Source: Flavobacterium gelidicaeli
GTDB taxonomy: Bacteria; Bacteroidota; Bacteroidia; Flavobacteriales; Flavobacteriaceae
Reading direction: 5' to 3'
DNA length: 64,000 nucleotides
Assembly (NCBI RefSeq): GCF_013294005.1
Contig: NZ_JABSNK010000005.1
Location: forward strand, 1 to 64,000
The notes beneath the pieces were generated by a model. It had not been told where the DNA came from. It was given only the letters and a program-made list of their open reading frames with translations, and made no database searches. Position numbers and translations under genes: made by a program. Below, one piece after another: positions 45,338 through 54,727 of the stretch (position 1 is the first letter of the stretch; every line of letters begins with the position of its first letter).

Positions 45338-48300
45338 CTAGAAAATATATCTAATTCCAAATTGCGCTTGCCATCTTGATAATAAACTTGCGTCGTAATT
45401 GAATGTTTTTGTTTGTGTACCGTTAAAAGTATAAGTAGGTATTTTTGTTGTTTGATCAACACTCACCCCTATTGGCTGTACACTTGTAGGTACTTGAACT
45501 AATCCCCAATCAGAGTTAATTAAATTCCCTACATTTAATATATCAACACTAAACTGGATTGTATTTGTTGTTTTAGAACTTGAAGAAGGTTTGAAGTTAT
45601 AATCTTGGATTAATTTCATATCCCATTTTCCTCTCCATGGGGACAAAGCACCATAACGCTCTGCATATTGTCCTCTTCTTCCACTTAAATAATCATCTTG
45701 ATTGATGAATTTATCAAAAGCAGCACCTTGCGAAGCACCTCCTGTAAAGGTCATAGTGGTGATTTCTGCAGATGTTGGTACGTATAGTAAATCATTTCTA
45801 TCAGCGCCATCATTATTGATGTCACCACCATAAGTATAATTAAAACGTCCTCCTTGAGCATATTCAAAAAAGGTAGAAACTGTGGTAGTCCATTTATTGT
45901 TTGCACCGTATTTCCATTTCTTTGTTCCAACACCAATGATTCTATGCTTATCCCCATATTTAGAATTGGATAAAGTAGCATTATTTACATTTCCTAATAC
46001 AGGGTTAAAGTTAAATGCATCACCTGCAATTTCAGCTTCAATTGAATTAACATCTAGTGCTTTCAAATAATTATAAGCTAGACTTGCATACAAACCGTTA
46101 TCAAAAGTTTTTTGTAATTTGATCGATGTGTTAAAGGCACTTCCTTTATTAGTATTCGTCAAAACGTAAGCATTAGAAGCTGCTGGAAAACCATAATCAG
46201 TCCAAACACCTTGGTCACCCGCTCCGTATATAGCTCTCTTATCAGCTCCAACCAATTGACTTGTTGGTGTTTTCAGTCCCCAGTTTTGAACTTGTACGCC
46301 ATTGATATCCTTATTGTATGAGGCATCTAGAGTTACAATAAAGTTATTTTCGAATCTATGATCAAATCCAAAACTTGTTCTCCAAACTTGAGGAAACTTA
46401 AAATCTGAACTAACAACTTGATAGAAGAAAGGATCAGTCCCACCTACTTGGTTCCCTATCCATACAAAAGGTAATCTTCCGGTAAAAACACCAGAACCTC
46501 CACGAATTTGTGAAGTTTTCGCACCGTTAATATCCCAGTTAAATCCAACTCTAGGCGACCAAAGTATATTATTGCTTGGCATAACAGTAGAATCAAAATT
46601 CACAACACTACCATCCTTAGGATTGTAGTAATCAATAGCAGGAACATACCCCTCTGAATTTTGAGTGTCAATAAATTTCTGAGCTAAATCTGAAGTATTA
46701 AAGTACATCGGTTTATCAGCTCTCAAACCATAAATTAATTTAAAGTTATCAGTAACATTCCATTCATCTTGAATATACAAAGCTAACTGACCAACATTTA
46801 ATTCAGACAGATTCCAACCACCATCAACTCCATCTCCTAATGCATTTTTAGTAGTAAATGTATTTTGCGCATCAGCAATAGCTTGTGCATAATATCCATT
46901 CGCAATGCTTGTATCAAATTGACTTAAAGTAACGCTACTAAAAATATCAAAACCATATCCTTTTAAATTAAAAGAGTTTTTAAACATAAATTTTTCGAAT
47001 GAAAAACCTGCAGTGTACGTATGATTACCTTTGACGATATTTAAGTTATCCGTGAATTGAATCACTTTTTGATCCAATTTATTATTTATAGAAAAAGGCT
47101 CGTGACCCGCAATGATATAAGGCGATCCATCTTTTGTAATGTTTATAACAGGTGCTGGAGATGAAAACGGATCTCTAAAATCATTGAAGTGAGTGTATCC
47201 AGCTTGAATTTTATTAGAAACTGTTTCGCTAAACTTTGAATTAAGTTCAACCAGAAAAGAACTAATTTGATTGTTTATTTGATAACCAGAATTTGCAAAC
47301 TGCAAAGTATTAGCATCAGGTCCTCTACGAATAAGTGCAGTAGGATGTGCGGCGTTGTCTTTTGATGCGTCTAAGAAATTATATATAAAAGCTAATTTAT
47401 GATTGTCATTAATATTCCAATCAAACTTTATTATACCCTTATTTGACCCTGAATTAAACGTAAAACCTTGATAAGCTCCAGTTTGGTAACCCAATTTACC
47501 TAATTCGGTAGAAACATGAATTAAATCTGAAGTTAGAACTCGAGATTCATTGATTCCCGTAACAGCATCACCATTATTTCCGACGAAGTTAGAACCTAAA
47601 TCACTTCTTTTATCAACCTCGTAGTTAGCAAAAAAGAACAATTTATCTTTTATAATTGGACCACCAATACTAAAACCAGCTTGTGTTTGCTCTAGCGAAG
47701 GAACAAAGATTTTTTCGCCTTTGATTTTGTTTCCCGTAAGATCTTGATTTCTAAAGAATGCATAAGCAGTACCATGAAATTCATTAGTTCCTGATTTAGT
47801 AACTGCATTTACTGAAGCTCCAGTAAAGCCAGATAAAGTCACATCATAAGGTGCTGTTGCTACTTGAATTTGCTCAATTGCATCCAGTGAAATAGGCTGA
47901 GAACCTGTTTGCCCTCCTGGTGTCGCAGCATCCAATCCGAAAGGATTGTTAAAAACAGCTCCGTTTAAAGAGTAACTATTGTATTGATCGTTTCTACCTC
48001 CAAAAGATCCACCACTTGCTGAAGGCTCTAAACGTGTAAAATCCTCTGCAGATCTTGAAATTGTTGGCAAAGCAGTCAATTCTTTTCTACCAATTGTAGT
48101 TTCGGCACCTGTTCTACCGCTTCCAAAAACCTTGTTTTTAGAACCTGTAATTTTCACTTCATTTAATTGTTGACTTTCATCGTTTAATAAAGCGTCAATT
48201 GTAAATGGTTTTCCTAATTCAAGGTACACTTCATTATACTCATGTGATTCGAAACCTATATAAGATACTACCAGTTTATAAGGACCACCAATACGCATAT

Positions 48301-48502
48301 TGAGCATATTAAATCTACCGTCTTCATTTGTAAGTGCAGAATACTTAGAACCTGTTGGCGTATGTATTGCCAGAATCGTTGCTCCAGGAAGCAACTCCGA
48401 AGTGGAACTTTTTACAGTTCCCTTTATGCTTGAAGTAGTAGTTTGTGCAATTGAAAACTGCAATCCTAAAACTACAAACAAGAAAGTAATAAAATTTTTC
48501 AT
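45338..48502 (-). CDS. Oar-like TonB-dependent outer-membrane receptor
   Basis: A 1054-residue outer-membrane protein. A signal peptide (1-19, ending FSIAQ) is followed by a carboxypeptidase-regulatory-like domain (about 22-110: GTVKSSTSELLPGATI, TNEDGRFNMLNM). A plug domain follows (about 120-240: LPTISRSAEDFTRLEPSASG), then a large beta barrel ending in the C-terminal aromatic strand FGIRYIF. Oar-like members take up proteins or oligosaccharides or act in adhesion; the substrate is unknown. No SusD partner is encoded nearby. Single gene with its own -7 element and terminator. Confidence 0.93.
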   Translation of the reverse strand: MKNFITFLFVVLGLQFSIAQTTTSSIKGTVKSSTSELLPGATILAIHTPTGSKYSALTNEDGRFNMLNMRIGGPYKLVVSYIGFESHEYNEVYLELGKPFTIDALLNDESQQLNEVKITGSKNKVFGSGRTGAETTIGRKELTALPTISRSAEDFTRLEPSASGGSFGGRNDQYNSYSLNGAVFNNPFGLDAATPGGQTGSQPISLDAIEQIQVATAPYDVTLSGFTGASVNAVTKSGTNEFHGTAYAFFRNQDLTGNKIKGEKIFVPSLEQTQAGFSIGGPIIKDKLFFFANYEVDKRSDLGSNFVGNNGDAVTGINESRVLTSDLIHVSTELGKLGYQTGAYQGFTFNSGSNKGIIKFDWNINDNHKLAFIYNFLDASKDNAAHPTALIRRGPDANTLQFANSGYQINNQISSFLVELNSKFSETVSNKIQAGYTHFNDFRDPFSSPAPVINITKDGSPYIIAGHEPFSINNKLDQKVIQFTDNLNIVKGNHTYTAGFSFEKFMFKNSFNLKGYGFDIFSSVTLSQFDTSIANGYYAQAIADAQNTFTTKNALGDGVDGGWNLSELNVGQLALYIQDEWNVTDNFKLIYGLRADKPMYFNTSDLAQKFIDTQNSEGYVPAIDYYNPKDGSVVNFDSTVMPSNNILWSPRVGFNWDINGAKTSQIRGGSGVFTGRLPFVWIGNQVGGTDPFFYQVVSSDFKFPQVWRTSFGFDHRFENNFIVTLDASYNKDINGVQVQNWGLKTPTSQLVGADKRAIYGAGDQGVWTDYGFPAASNAYVLTNTNKGSAFNTSIKLQKTFDNGLYASLAYNYLKALDVNSIEAEIAGDAFNFNPVLGNVNNATLSNSKYGDKHRIIGVGTKKWKYGANNKWTTTVSTFFEYAQGGRFNYTYGGDINNDGADRNDLLYVPTSAEITTMTFTGGASQGAAFDKFINQDDYLSGRRGQYAERYGALSPWRGKWDMKLIQDYNFKPSSSSKTTNTIQFSVDILNVGNLINSDWGLVQVPTSVQPIGVSVDQTTKIPTYTFNGTQTKTFNYDASLLSRWQAQFGIRYIF

Positions 48503-48528
48503 TTGTTTGGTTTTGTGTTGTTTACTAC

Positions 48529-48536
48529 AAAACTAA
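48529..48536 (-). promoter_or_regulatory. Candidate -7 element of the Oar-like receptor gene
   Basis: Minus-strand TAGTTTTG matches TAnnTTTG, 26 bp upstream of the start codon. The -33 position falls inside the rplI terminator and is not conserved. Confidence 0.5.
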
Positions 48537-48543
48537 ACAAAAA

Positions 48544-48568
48544 AAAATCACTCCGAGGAGTGATTTTT
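48544..48568 (-). terminator. Terminator of the rpsF-rpsR-rplI operon
   Basis: AAAATCACTCC (48544-48554) and GGAGTGATTTT (48557-48567) form a tight hairpin, followed on the minus strand by a T run. It is nearly symmetrical and might work in both directions. Confidence 0.88.
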
Positions 48569-48601
48569 ATAATTTATTAACGAAAAGTTAACTATACGTT
48601 A

Positions 48602-49039
48602 TTATTCTGCAATAATTTCATAAGGTAATTCAACGATAACATCTCTATGTAAACGTACAGTAGCTGTATATTTACCAGTACGTTTAACAATACCACTAGT
48701 GATGAATTTTCTATCAATTGTTTGACCACCTTTAGCTAAAACAGCAGCGATATCAATATTCGTAATTGAACCGAATAATTTTTCACCACCTGCTTTTGCA
48801 GATATTTTAATTTCGATAGCTTTTAAGTCTTCAGCCAATGCTTGTGCATCTGCTACAACTTTAGCTTCTTTGTGCGCTCTTTGCTTTAAGTTTTCAGCTA
48901 ATACTTTCTTTGCAGAAGAAGTAGCTAAATGAGCAAATCCTTGTGGGATTAAGAAATTACGACCGTATCCGTTTTTTACAGTTACTACGTCATCTTTAAA
49001 TCCTAAATTTTGAACGTCTTGTTTTAAAATCAATTCCAT
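48602..49039 (-). CDS. rplI: 50S ribosomal protein bL9
   Basis: A 145-residue ribosomal protein. The N-terminal domain MELILKQDVQNLGFKDDVVTVKNGYGRNFLIP is the rRNA-binding L9 signature, followed by the long connecting helix (about 40-75) and the C-terminal domain (KLFGSITNIDIA ... VRLHRDVIVEL). Last gene of the rpsF-rpsR-rplI operon, 66 bp after rpsR with a perfect palindrome in the gap. Confidence 0.97.
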   Translation of the reverse strand: MELILKQDVQNLGFKDDVVTVKNGYGRNFLIPQGFAHLATSSAKKVLAENLKQRAHKEAKVVADAQALAEDLKAIEIKISAKAGGEKLFGSITNIDIAAVLAKGGQTIDRKFITSGIVKRTGKYTATVRLHRDVIVELPYEIIAE

Positions 49040-49066
49040 GTTGTTGTCCTTGTGTTATAGAAGTTA

Positions 49067-49086
49067 GTCCCGATAGTTATCGGGAC
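49067..49086. repeat. REP-like palindrome between rpsR and rplI
   Basis: GTCCCGATA-GT-TATCGGGAC is a perfect 9+9 inverted repeat in the 66-bp rpsR-rplI gap. From memory, closely similar palindromes are frequent in Flavobacterium genomes. In RNA it would form a hairpin upstream of rplI. Confidence 0.65.
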
Positions 49087-49105
49087 AACAACTTTATTTT
49101 TAATA

Positions 49106-49402
49106 TTATTTTAATAAATCGGCCACATATGGCATTAAAGCTAAGTGACGTGCACGCTTAACAGCTACAGACACTTTTCTTTGGTATTTTAAAGAAGTTC
49201 CAGTTAAACGACGAGGAAGAATTTTTCCTTGCTCATTTACGAATTTCAATAAGAAATCAGCATCTTTATAATCGATATACTTGATACCTGATTTTTTGAA
49301 ACGACAGTATTTCTTTTGTTTGTTAGTTTCTATGTTTAAAGGAGTAAGATATCTGATATCTCCGTCTTTTTTTCCTGAAGCAGATTGTTGTAATGTTGCC
49401 AT
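49106..49402 (-). CDS. rpsR: 30S ribosomal protein bS18
   Basis: A 98-residue protein. The core [25 protein letters not shown] and [37 protein letters not shown] sequence are S18 hallmarks (here [18 protein letters not shown]). It pairs with bS6 on the ribosomal platform. Located 5 bp after rpsF in the classic S6-S18-L9 operon. Confidence 0.97.
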   Translation of the reverse strand: MATLQQSASGKKDGDIRYLTPLNIETNKQKKYCRFKKSGIKYIDYKDADFLLKFVNEQGKILPRRLTGTSLKYQRKVSVAVKRARHLALMPYVADLLK

Positions 49403-49407
49403 AATAA

Positions 49408-49749
49408 TTAAGCTTTTTGAGATTTAAGTTTTGCTCTTCTTCTTTCAGCCCAAGAGATAGCATGTTTATCAAGACTTACCGTTAAAAAACGCATAATTCT
49501 TTCGTCACGTCTGAATTCAGTTTCAAAAGCGATTAAAACCTCTCCTGATACGTTATATTCAAACAAATGGTAAAATCCAGATTTTTTGTTTTGGATTTCG
49601 TAAGCCATTTTTTTAAGACCCCAGTCTTCTTTAGATACAAAAGTAGCACCTCTACTAGTAAGAAAATCTTCAAATTTGCTTACTGTTTCCTTTACCTGAA
49701 CATCAGATAAAACGGGATTTAAAATGAAAACAGTTTCATAATGATTCAT
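49408..49749 (-). CDS. rpsF: 30S ribosomal protein bS6
   Basis: A 113-residue protein with [21 protein letters not shown] at the start and [21 protein letters not shown] in the middle, both S6-typical. First gene of the rpsF-rpsR-rplI operon, behind an ideal -33/-7 promoter with a leader of about 23 nt. In E. coli and other bacteria an S6:S18 complex binds a leader element to repress the operon; the leader here looks too short for it. Confidence 0.97.
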   Translation of the reverse strand: MNHYETVFILNPVLSDVQVKETVSKFEDFLTSRGATFVSKEDWGLKKMAYEIQNKKSGFYHLFEYNVSGEVLIAFETEFRRDERIMRFLTVSLDKHAISWAERRRAKLKSQKA

Positions 49750-49778
49750 AAAAATTTATTTTATTGTTAATTTGGGTG

Positions 49779-49808
49779 CAAAAGTAACGTTTTTTTTATA
49801 ACCATCAA
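49779..49808 (-). promoter_or_regulatory. Promoter of the rpsF-rpsR-rplI operon
   Basis: On the minus strand TTG (49808-49806), exactly 19 bp and TACTTTTG (49786-49779): a full match to the Bacteroidota consensus, 30 bp upstream of the rpsF start. Confidence 0.85.
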
Positions 49809-49915
49809 GCTTTTTTTTTAAAATTATCGATGAAATGCAAAAAATCACACTAAATGAGTAGTGTATATTAAAAAAATAAATTAAATTTACATTACAAATC
49901 TAAAATCGAAATATT

Positions 49916-50611
49916 ATGAAACTAAACTGTGTCGTTGTAGATGATAGTTCTATTCAAAGGATGATCATTGCAAAGTTAGTGAATAATCATACTAATTTAC
50001 ACTTAGTAGGTGATTTCTCTAATGCAATCGAAGCTAAAAGTTGCATGTCAGTAAATGACGTAGACTTAATATTTCTAGATATTGAAATGCCTGTAATTAG
50101 TGGTTTTGACTTTCTTGATGGATTAAAAGTAAAACCTCAAATCATATTCATTACTTCTAAGGCTGAATATGCCATGAAGGCTTTTGATTATGACGCTACT
50201 GATTACCTTCAAAAACCTATAGCATTAGATCGTTTTAACTCTTCGGTTAGAAGAGCAATGGACATGCACCTACTTAAAACAGACAATAAAGACGAAGAAG
50301 GAGAACATATTTTTATTAAAAGTAACCTTAAAAAACTTAAAATATTTACTTCTAAAATTAAATGGATTGAAGCTTTTGGTGATTACGTAAGAGTCGTTAC
50401 TGAAGATGACAGCAACTTAGTACTTTCTACGATGAAATCTTTTGAAAAAGAGCTACCTACTAATAAATTTGTTCGCGTTCACAAATCGTACATTATTAAT
50501 ATCGATAAGGTAGAACGTTTCAATAGTAAATTTGCAGAAATCGGTCTTACTAAAATTCCTTTGAGTAGAAACAAAAAAGAAGATCTTGTAAAAGCATTAT
50601 CTGTTGCCTAA
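49916..50611 (+). CDS. LytTR family response regulator
   Basis: A 231-residue regulator. The receiver domain (1-120) has VVVDDSS, phosphoacceptor Asp in LIFLDIEMP, ITSKAEYAMKAFDYDATDYLQKP. The LytTR DNA-binding domain (about 135-231) contains IFIKSNLKKLKIF, WIEAFGDYVRVVTED and FVRVHKSYIINIDKVERF. No histidine kinase gene is adjacent, so it is an orphan here; its kinase may be encoded elsewhere. Its stop abuts the priA stop with no bases between and no visible terminator. Confidence 0.92.
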   Translation: MKLNCVVVDDSSIQRMIIAKLVNNHTNLHLVGDFSNAIEAKSCMSVNDVDLIFLDIEMPVISGFDFLDGLKVKPQIIFITSKAEYAMKAFDYDATDYLQKPIALDRFNSSVRRAMDMHLLKTDNKDEEGEHIFIKSNLKKLKIFTSKIKWIEAFGDYVRVVTEDDSNLVLSTMKSFEKELPTNKFVRVHKSYIINIDKVERFNSKFAEIGLTKIPLSRNKKEDLVKALSVA

Positions 50612-53065
50612 TTAATAAAAGTCAACATTAACACTTACTTTAATAGCTCTATATTGAGCAACAGCATCAAAACTATTCAACATTTTCTGGATAGTTTTTT
50701 TTATACCTCCTACTGAAGCACTCTGTGGAATTTTAATAATTATTGTTCGGATATATTCATTTCTGATTCTATTTATAGAAGGCTCCTCTGGCCCTAATAC
50801 CGGAATATCTAAATTTTGATTCATTACTTGGTACAACCACATAGCCCCTTCCTTCAACTTGTCATAATCACGCTGTTTTAATGTTAGCTTTATGATTCTA
50901 AAATAAGGCGGGTATTTATATATCTGGCGATCATACAATTGCTCCTTATACATGCCCAAATAATTATTATTTGTCACCTGCTGGATCGTATTGTGATCTG
51001 GATTATAGGTTTGAATTATTACTTTACCTTGCTTTTCAGACCTTCCTGAGCGGCCGGAAACTTGAGTCATCATTTGGAAACTTCTCTCAAAAGCTCTAAA
51101 ATCAGGATGAAACAACATATTATCAGCATTCATAATTCCAACTAAGGTTACATTATCAAAATCCAATCCTTTAGCCAGCATTTGAGTACCTACTAATATA
51201 TCTATTTCTCTATTTTTAAAACTGTCAATGATTTTTTCAAAACCAAACTTACCTCTTGTAGTATCTTGATCCATTCTACCAATCTTACTATCCGGAAAAA
51301 GCAATTCTAGTTCTTGCTGAATTTGCTCGGTACCAAAACCTTTTGTAGTCAAATCAATACTTGAACAAGCATGGCAATGTGTAGGTTTAGCTATAGAATA
51401 CCCACAATAATGGCAACGCAGTTGATTTTTATGCTTGTGATACGTTAAACTCACATCGCACTGTTGGCATTGTGGCACATGTCCGCAAGTCATGCATTCT
51501 AATAAAGGAGAATATCCCCTCCTATTTTGAAATAAAATAACTTGTTCACCAAGTGCTTTGGCACTAGTAATACTTTCGATCAAAGTATCACTAAAATGTC
51601 CCTTCATTCTTTTTCGGAAATATTTATCCTTGAGGTCTACTAATTGAATCTCCGGCATGGTCACATTACCATATCGCTCTTTAATTTCAACCAATCCATA
51701 TTTACCCTTCGTTGCGTTAAAGTAAGTCTCAATACTAGGTGTAGCAGATCCTAGCAATACTTTAGCTTTATGAAAATTAGCTAATACAATTGCCGTGTCT
51801 CGCGCATGATAACGTGGTGCAGGATCAGTTTGTTTAAAGGTTCCCTCATGTTCTTCATCAACAATTATAAGTCCTAAATCAGAGAAAGGTAAGAACAGTG
51901 CTGAACGAGCTCCTATAACAATCTGGGCTTTATCAGAGTTTTGCAATACTTGTCTCCAGACTTCTATGCGTTCATTGTTATTGTATTTCGAATGAAAAAC
52001 AGCCACTTTATTTCCAAAATAAGCACTTAATCGAGACACTAACTGAGTGGTTAGCGCAATTTCAGGCAATAAATAAAGTATTTGCTTCCCTGTTAAAAGA
52101 TACTCTTCAATGAGTCTAATATAAATTTCTGTTTTACCACTGGCTGTTACACCATGGAGCAAACAGACTTCTTTTTCAGAAAAAGCAGTATTTATTTGGT
52201 CAAAACCTAATTGTTGTGCTGGACTTAATAGTAATTCTTTAGCTGTTCTATTTTTGCTAAAATCTACCCTATCTTCTTGAATAAGGTAATCCTCAAACAC
52301 CTTTTTATCAATCAGCGCTTTTACTACAGCCGATGATGATTGAGCTTTTTCAATAAGTTTTTTTACTGTGATGGGTTTCTTTTCGGAGGCGTGCAGTTGA
52401 AAATAACTTAACACCAACTCCTTTTGCTTGTTGGCGTTTTTTAAAACTTCCAGTAGCTCACTTAACCCTTCATTAGAGTTGTAGTTTTCGCTCAAGCGAA
52501 TATAACGTACCAATTTAGGCTTGTAACTATCCTGAACTTCTTCCTGAAGTGTTACTACGTTTTTATCAATTAATTTTTGAATAACTGGAAATATGTTCTT
52601 TTTATTCAAGATACCAATAATATCTTGAACCTTCAATGAAGATTGAAGTTGCAGGGCTTGGTATATTAAGAACTCCTCATCAGATAGCGAATTCTCATCA
52701 ACTGTAGCATTTACTTTTTGAGAAATAATAGTTTCGCTTTCCAGTAGTAATCCGCTAGGCATTGCACCCCGATAAACATCGCCTATGGCGCACATATAAT
52801 AACTAGCAATCCATTGCCAATGCGCAATTTGAATGGGCGTTACAATAGGGGTTTCGTCAAGAATTTGATTGATTTCCTTTGCATCATATAACGAAGGTTT
52901 GTTTTGATGCGTAGCAATAACTAATGCTGTGTATATTTTACTTTTACCAAAAGGGACCGATACGCGCATCCCTTCTTTGATAAAATTATATTCTGCTTCT
53001 GAAACACTATAAGTAAATGTTTTAGCAAGTGAAAGCGGTAAAATTACTTCGACAAAAAACAGCAT
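50612..53065 (-). CDS. priA: Primosomal replication protein PriA
   Basis: An 817-residue superfamily 2 DNA helicase that restarts stalled forks. The N-terminal 3' DNA-binding region is FFVEVILPLSLAKTFTYSV. Walker A is GVTASGKTEIYIRLI and Walker B is IIVDEEHEGTFKQ. A zinc-binding insertion with paired cysteines (CMTCGHVPQCQQCD, CHYCGYSI, CHACSS) and the C-terminal helicase motif VSGRSGRSEKQGKVIIQT follow. Length is slightly above the E. coli protein. It follows a DUF2147 gene at 47 bp. Confidence 0.97.
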   Translation of the reverse strand: MLFFVEVILPLSLAKTFTYSVSEAEYNFIKEGMRVSVPFGKSKIYTALVIATHQNKPSLYDAKEINQILDETPIVTPIQIAHWQWIASYYMCAIGDVYRGAMPSGLLLESETIISQKVNATVDENSLSDEEFLIYQALQLQSSLKVQDIIGILNKKNIFPVIQKLIDKNVVTLQEEVQDSYKPKLVRYIRLSENYNSNEGLSELLEVLKNANKQKELVLSYFQLHASEKKPITVKKLIEKAQSSSAVVKALIDKKVFEDYLIQEDRVDFSKNRTAKELLLSPAQQLGFDQINTAFSEKEVCLLHGVTASGKTEIYIRLIEEYLLTGKQILYLLPEIALTTQLVSRLSAYFGNKVAVFHSKYNNNERIEVWRQVLQNSDKAQIVIGARSALFLPFSDLGLIIVDEEHEGTFKQTDPAPRYHARDTAIVLANFHKAKVLLGSATPSIETYFNATKGKYGLVEIKERYGNVTMPEIQLVDLKDKYFRKRMKGHFSDTLIESITSAKALGEQVILFQNRRGYSPLLECMTCGHVPQCQQCDVSLTYHKHKNQLRCHYCGYSIAKPTHCHACSSIDLTTKGFGTEQIQQELELLFPDSKIGRMDQDTTRGKFGFEKIIDSFKNREIDILVGTQMLAKGLDFDNVTLVGIMNADNMLFHPDFRAFERSFQMMTQVSGRSGRSEKQGKVIIQTYNPDHNTIQQVTNNNYLGMYKEQLYDRQIYKYPPYFRIIKLTLKQRDYDKLKEGAMWLYQVMNQNLDIPVLGPEEPSINRIRNEYIRTIIIKIPQSASVGGIKKTIQKMLNSFDAVAQYRAIKVSVNVDFY

Positions 53066-53112
53066 TTATTTAATTTATAGATTTTTGGTAATATGCTAAA
53101 TAAACCAAACGC

Positions 53113-53538
53113 TTATTTAACTCTATACCAGTATTGTGTTCTTCCTATTATTGCCCAACCAATGTAACCACGAACTTTTAGTTTATCGCTATTTTCAAGC
53201 TCTAATAAACATCTGTAAACTTTTCCGCTTTTAGGATCTAGAATACTCCCTCCGTCATATTCATTTCCGTCTTTCTTTAATCCTTTAATAACGTTTAATC
53301 CTAGAATAGGTTTTCTAGCATCATCGCCAGGACAATCTTTACATAAATCTTTTACATGAGCAGGGTCTAAAAGCTCTACTACTTTACCGTAATACCTTCC
53401 TGAACGCTCATAAATTTCGACAATTGATTTTGCTTTTCCTGTTTCATCATCTATAGTTTTCCATTTTCCTACTACTCCTTGCGAATAGAAAATTGTGGTC
53501 ATAAATAATAATGCAAATGTGGTGATGGTTTTTTTCAT
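53113..53538 (-). CDS. DUF2147 family exported protein
   Basis: A 141-residue protein with a signal peptide (1-19, ending FYSQG). The mature part has VVGKWKTIDDETGKAKSIVEI, CKDCPGDD, PILGLNVIKGLKK and GGSILDPKSGKVYRCLLEL, the DUF2147 pattern of a small beta-barrel-like secreted protein. The function is unknown; family members are widespread in Gram-negative bacteria. It lies 47 bp upstream of priA, and a stem-loop repeat precedes it. Confidence 0.88.
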   Translation of the reverse strand: MKKTITTFALLFMTTIFYSQGVVGKWKTIDDETGKAKSIVEIYERSGRYYGKVVELLDPAHVKDLCKDCPGDDARKPILGLNVIKGLKKDGNEYDGGSILDPKSGKVYRCLLELENSDKLKVRGYIGWAIIGRTQYWYRVK

Positions 53539-53549
53539 GATTTTTTTTT

Positions 53550-53615
53550 TAGCCCTGATAGTAGCGGCATCCCACGCTTTTTTGCGTGGATACAGCGGAT
53601 AGCAGGAATAGCTCC
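53550..53615 (+). repeat. Short TAGCCC...AGCTCC stem-loop repeat
   Basis: TAGCCCTGATAGTAGCGGCATC leads into CCACGC (53572-53577) / GCGTGG (53584-53589), and the right arm ATACAGCGGATAGCAGGAAT ends AGCTCC. It lies between the DUF2147 and YihY genes. Its right arm links the 40975 type (GTAATGGATAGCGGG) with the 31021 type (ATATAGCGAATGGCGGG). Confidence 0.65.
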
Positions 53616-53655
53616 TAATTTTTTTCCAAACATAATATAAAATTAGTTAAACTAT

Positions 53656-54588
53656 CTAAGTTATTTGAGGAATATTTTTCTTCTTTAGTTTATTTATGGT
53701 TGCATTTAGCTCAAATCCTAATAAAAGGATCATACAATTAATCCAGATGTAAAACATAACGATTAAAAGCGTTCCTATTGAACCGTAAAGTTCGTTGTAT
53801 TTTGAAAACCTAATCACCCATATACCAAAGAAGTAAGATATAATAATGGTGAAGATTGTGGTAAAAACAGATCCTATTGAAATAAAAGAACGTGTTTTAT
53901 CATGTTTGGTTCCAAATTTAAATAGTATTGATGTTGTAATAAGTATCATTAAGATTAAAAACACGTATCGTCCTAAAACAACTAACGGAATTTGCTCACT
54001 TAGAAATTCTCTTGCAGTTAATTTTTGAATAAAAACCTCAAAAACTACTATGGTGGCTACCGTTACGATTAATAAAATTGATAATACAAGCGACATTCCC
54101 ACTGCAATAAAATATTGCTGAAAAAAACCTCTTTTTACTAATACATGCTTAGAATTTTGAAATCCTCCTAAGATCGCATTCAGTCCATTTGCCATTAAAA
54201 ATATAGACAATAAAAATCCAGATGATAATAATCCAGAATGACTATTGTGCAAAATATCATTGACAATATTAGAAATAGCATAGAATGTATTGGGCGGCAC
54301 GCCATCTTCTACAAATTTTAAAAAATCATCTTGAAATCCCTCAATTGGGATGTACGGAATCAAATTCAGAATAAATAATGCAAAAGGAAACAGCGCCATA
54401 AAAAAACTAAAAGCAATAGATCCAGCCCTGTTTGATAACGCTCCTTCGGCAATACCTACTCCATATATTTCTAATAAATCATATAGCGTAAGACCTTGTA
54501 ACCAAGGAAGCTTTACTTTTTTTAAAGGCCGAACTAAACTCCTTAATATGGGTATTTGCTCAATTCTTTCTTCTATTTCTACAGACAT
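53656..54588 (-). CDS. YihY/BrkB family inner-membrane protein
   Basis: A protein of about 310 residues starting MSVEIEERIEQIPILRSL, with six transmembrane helices typical of YihY/UPF0761. Family segments are ALSNRAGSIAFSFFMALFPF and LYGSIGTLLIVMFYIWINCMILLLGFELNA. The ATG at 54588 is chosen; an upstream start at 54690 would add 34 residues unlike the family. Function unproven despite the old RNase BN and virulence-factor names. Located between nadC and DUF2147. Confidence 0.9.
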   Translation of the reverse strand: MSVEIEERIEQIPILRSLVRPLKKVKLPWLQGLTLYDLLEIYGVGIAEGALSNRAGSIAFSFFMALFPFALFILNLIPYIPIEGFQDDFLKFVEDGVPPNTFYAISNIVNDILHNSHSGLLSSGFLLSIFLMANGLNAILGGFQNSKHVLVKRGFFQQYFIAVGMSLVLSILLIVTVATIVVFEVFIQKLTAREFLSEQIPLVVLGRYVFLILMILITTSILFKFGTKHDKTRSFISIGSVFTTIFTIIISYFFGIWVIRFSKYNELYGSIGTLLIVMFYIWINCMILLLGFELNATINKLKKKNIPQIT

Positions 54589-54727
54589 TAATGACACTTT
54601 TTTATTAGAACGTTTTAAACAAAAAGAGCTTTTTATTTTTAAAGGCAAATCCGGATTTACTCTTACAAACTTACACTCAATAGGCATCAATACCTATAGA
54701 TACACTGCTAAAACCTTGCCAAAATAA

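Noticed and set aside
49750..49778. S6:S18-binding leader riboregulator upstream of rpsF
   Set aside because: With the consensus promoter the leader is only about 23 nt and lacks the required stem-loop.
54589..54690. 34-residue extension of the YihY protein
   Set aside because: Basic, non-conserved sequence before the family start MSVEIEERIEQ; the ATG at 54588 fits better.
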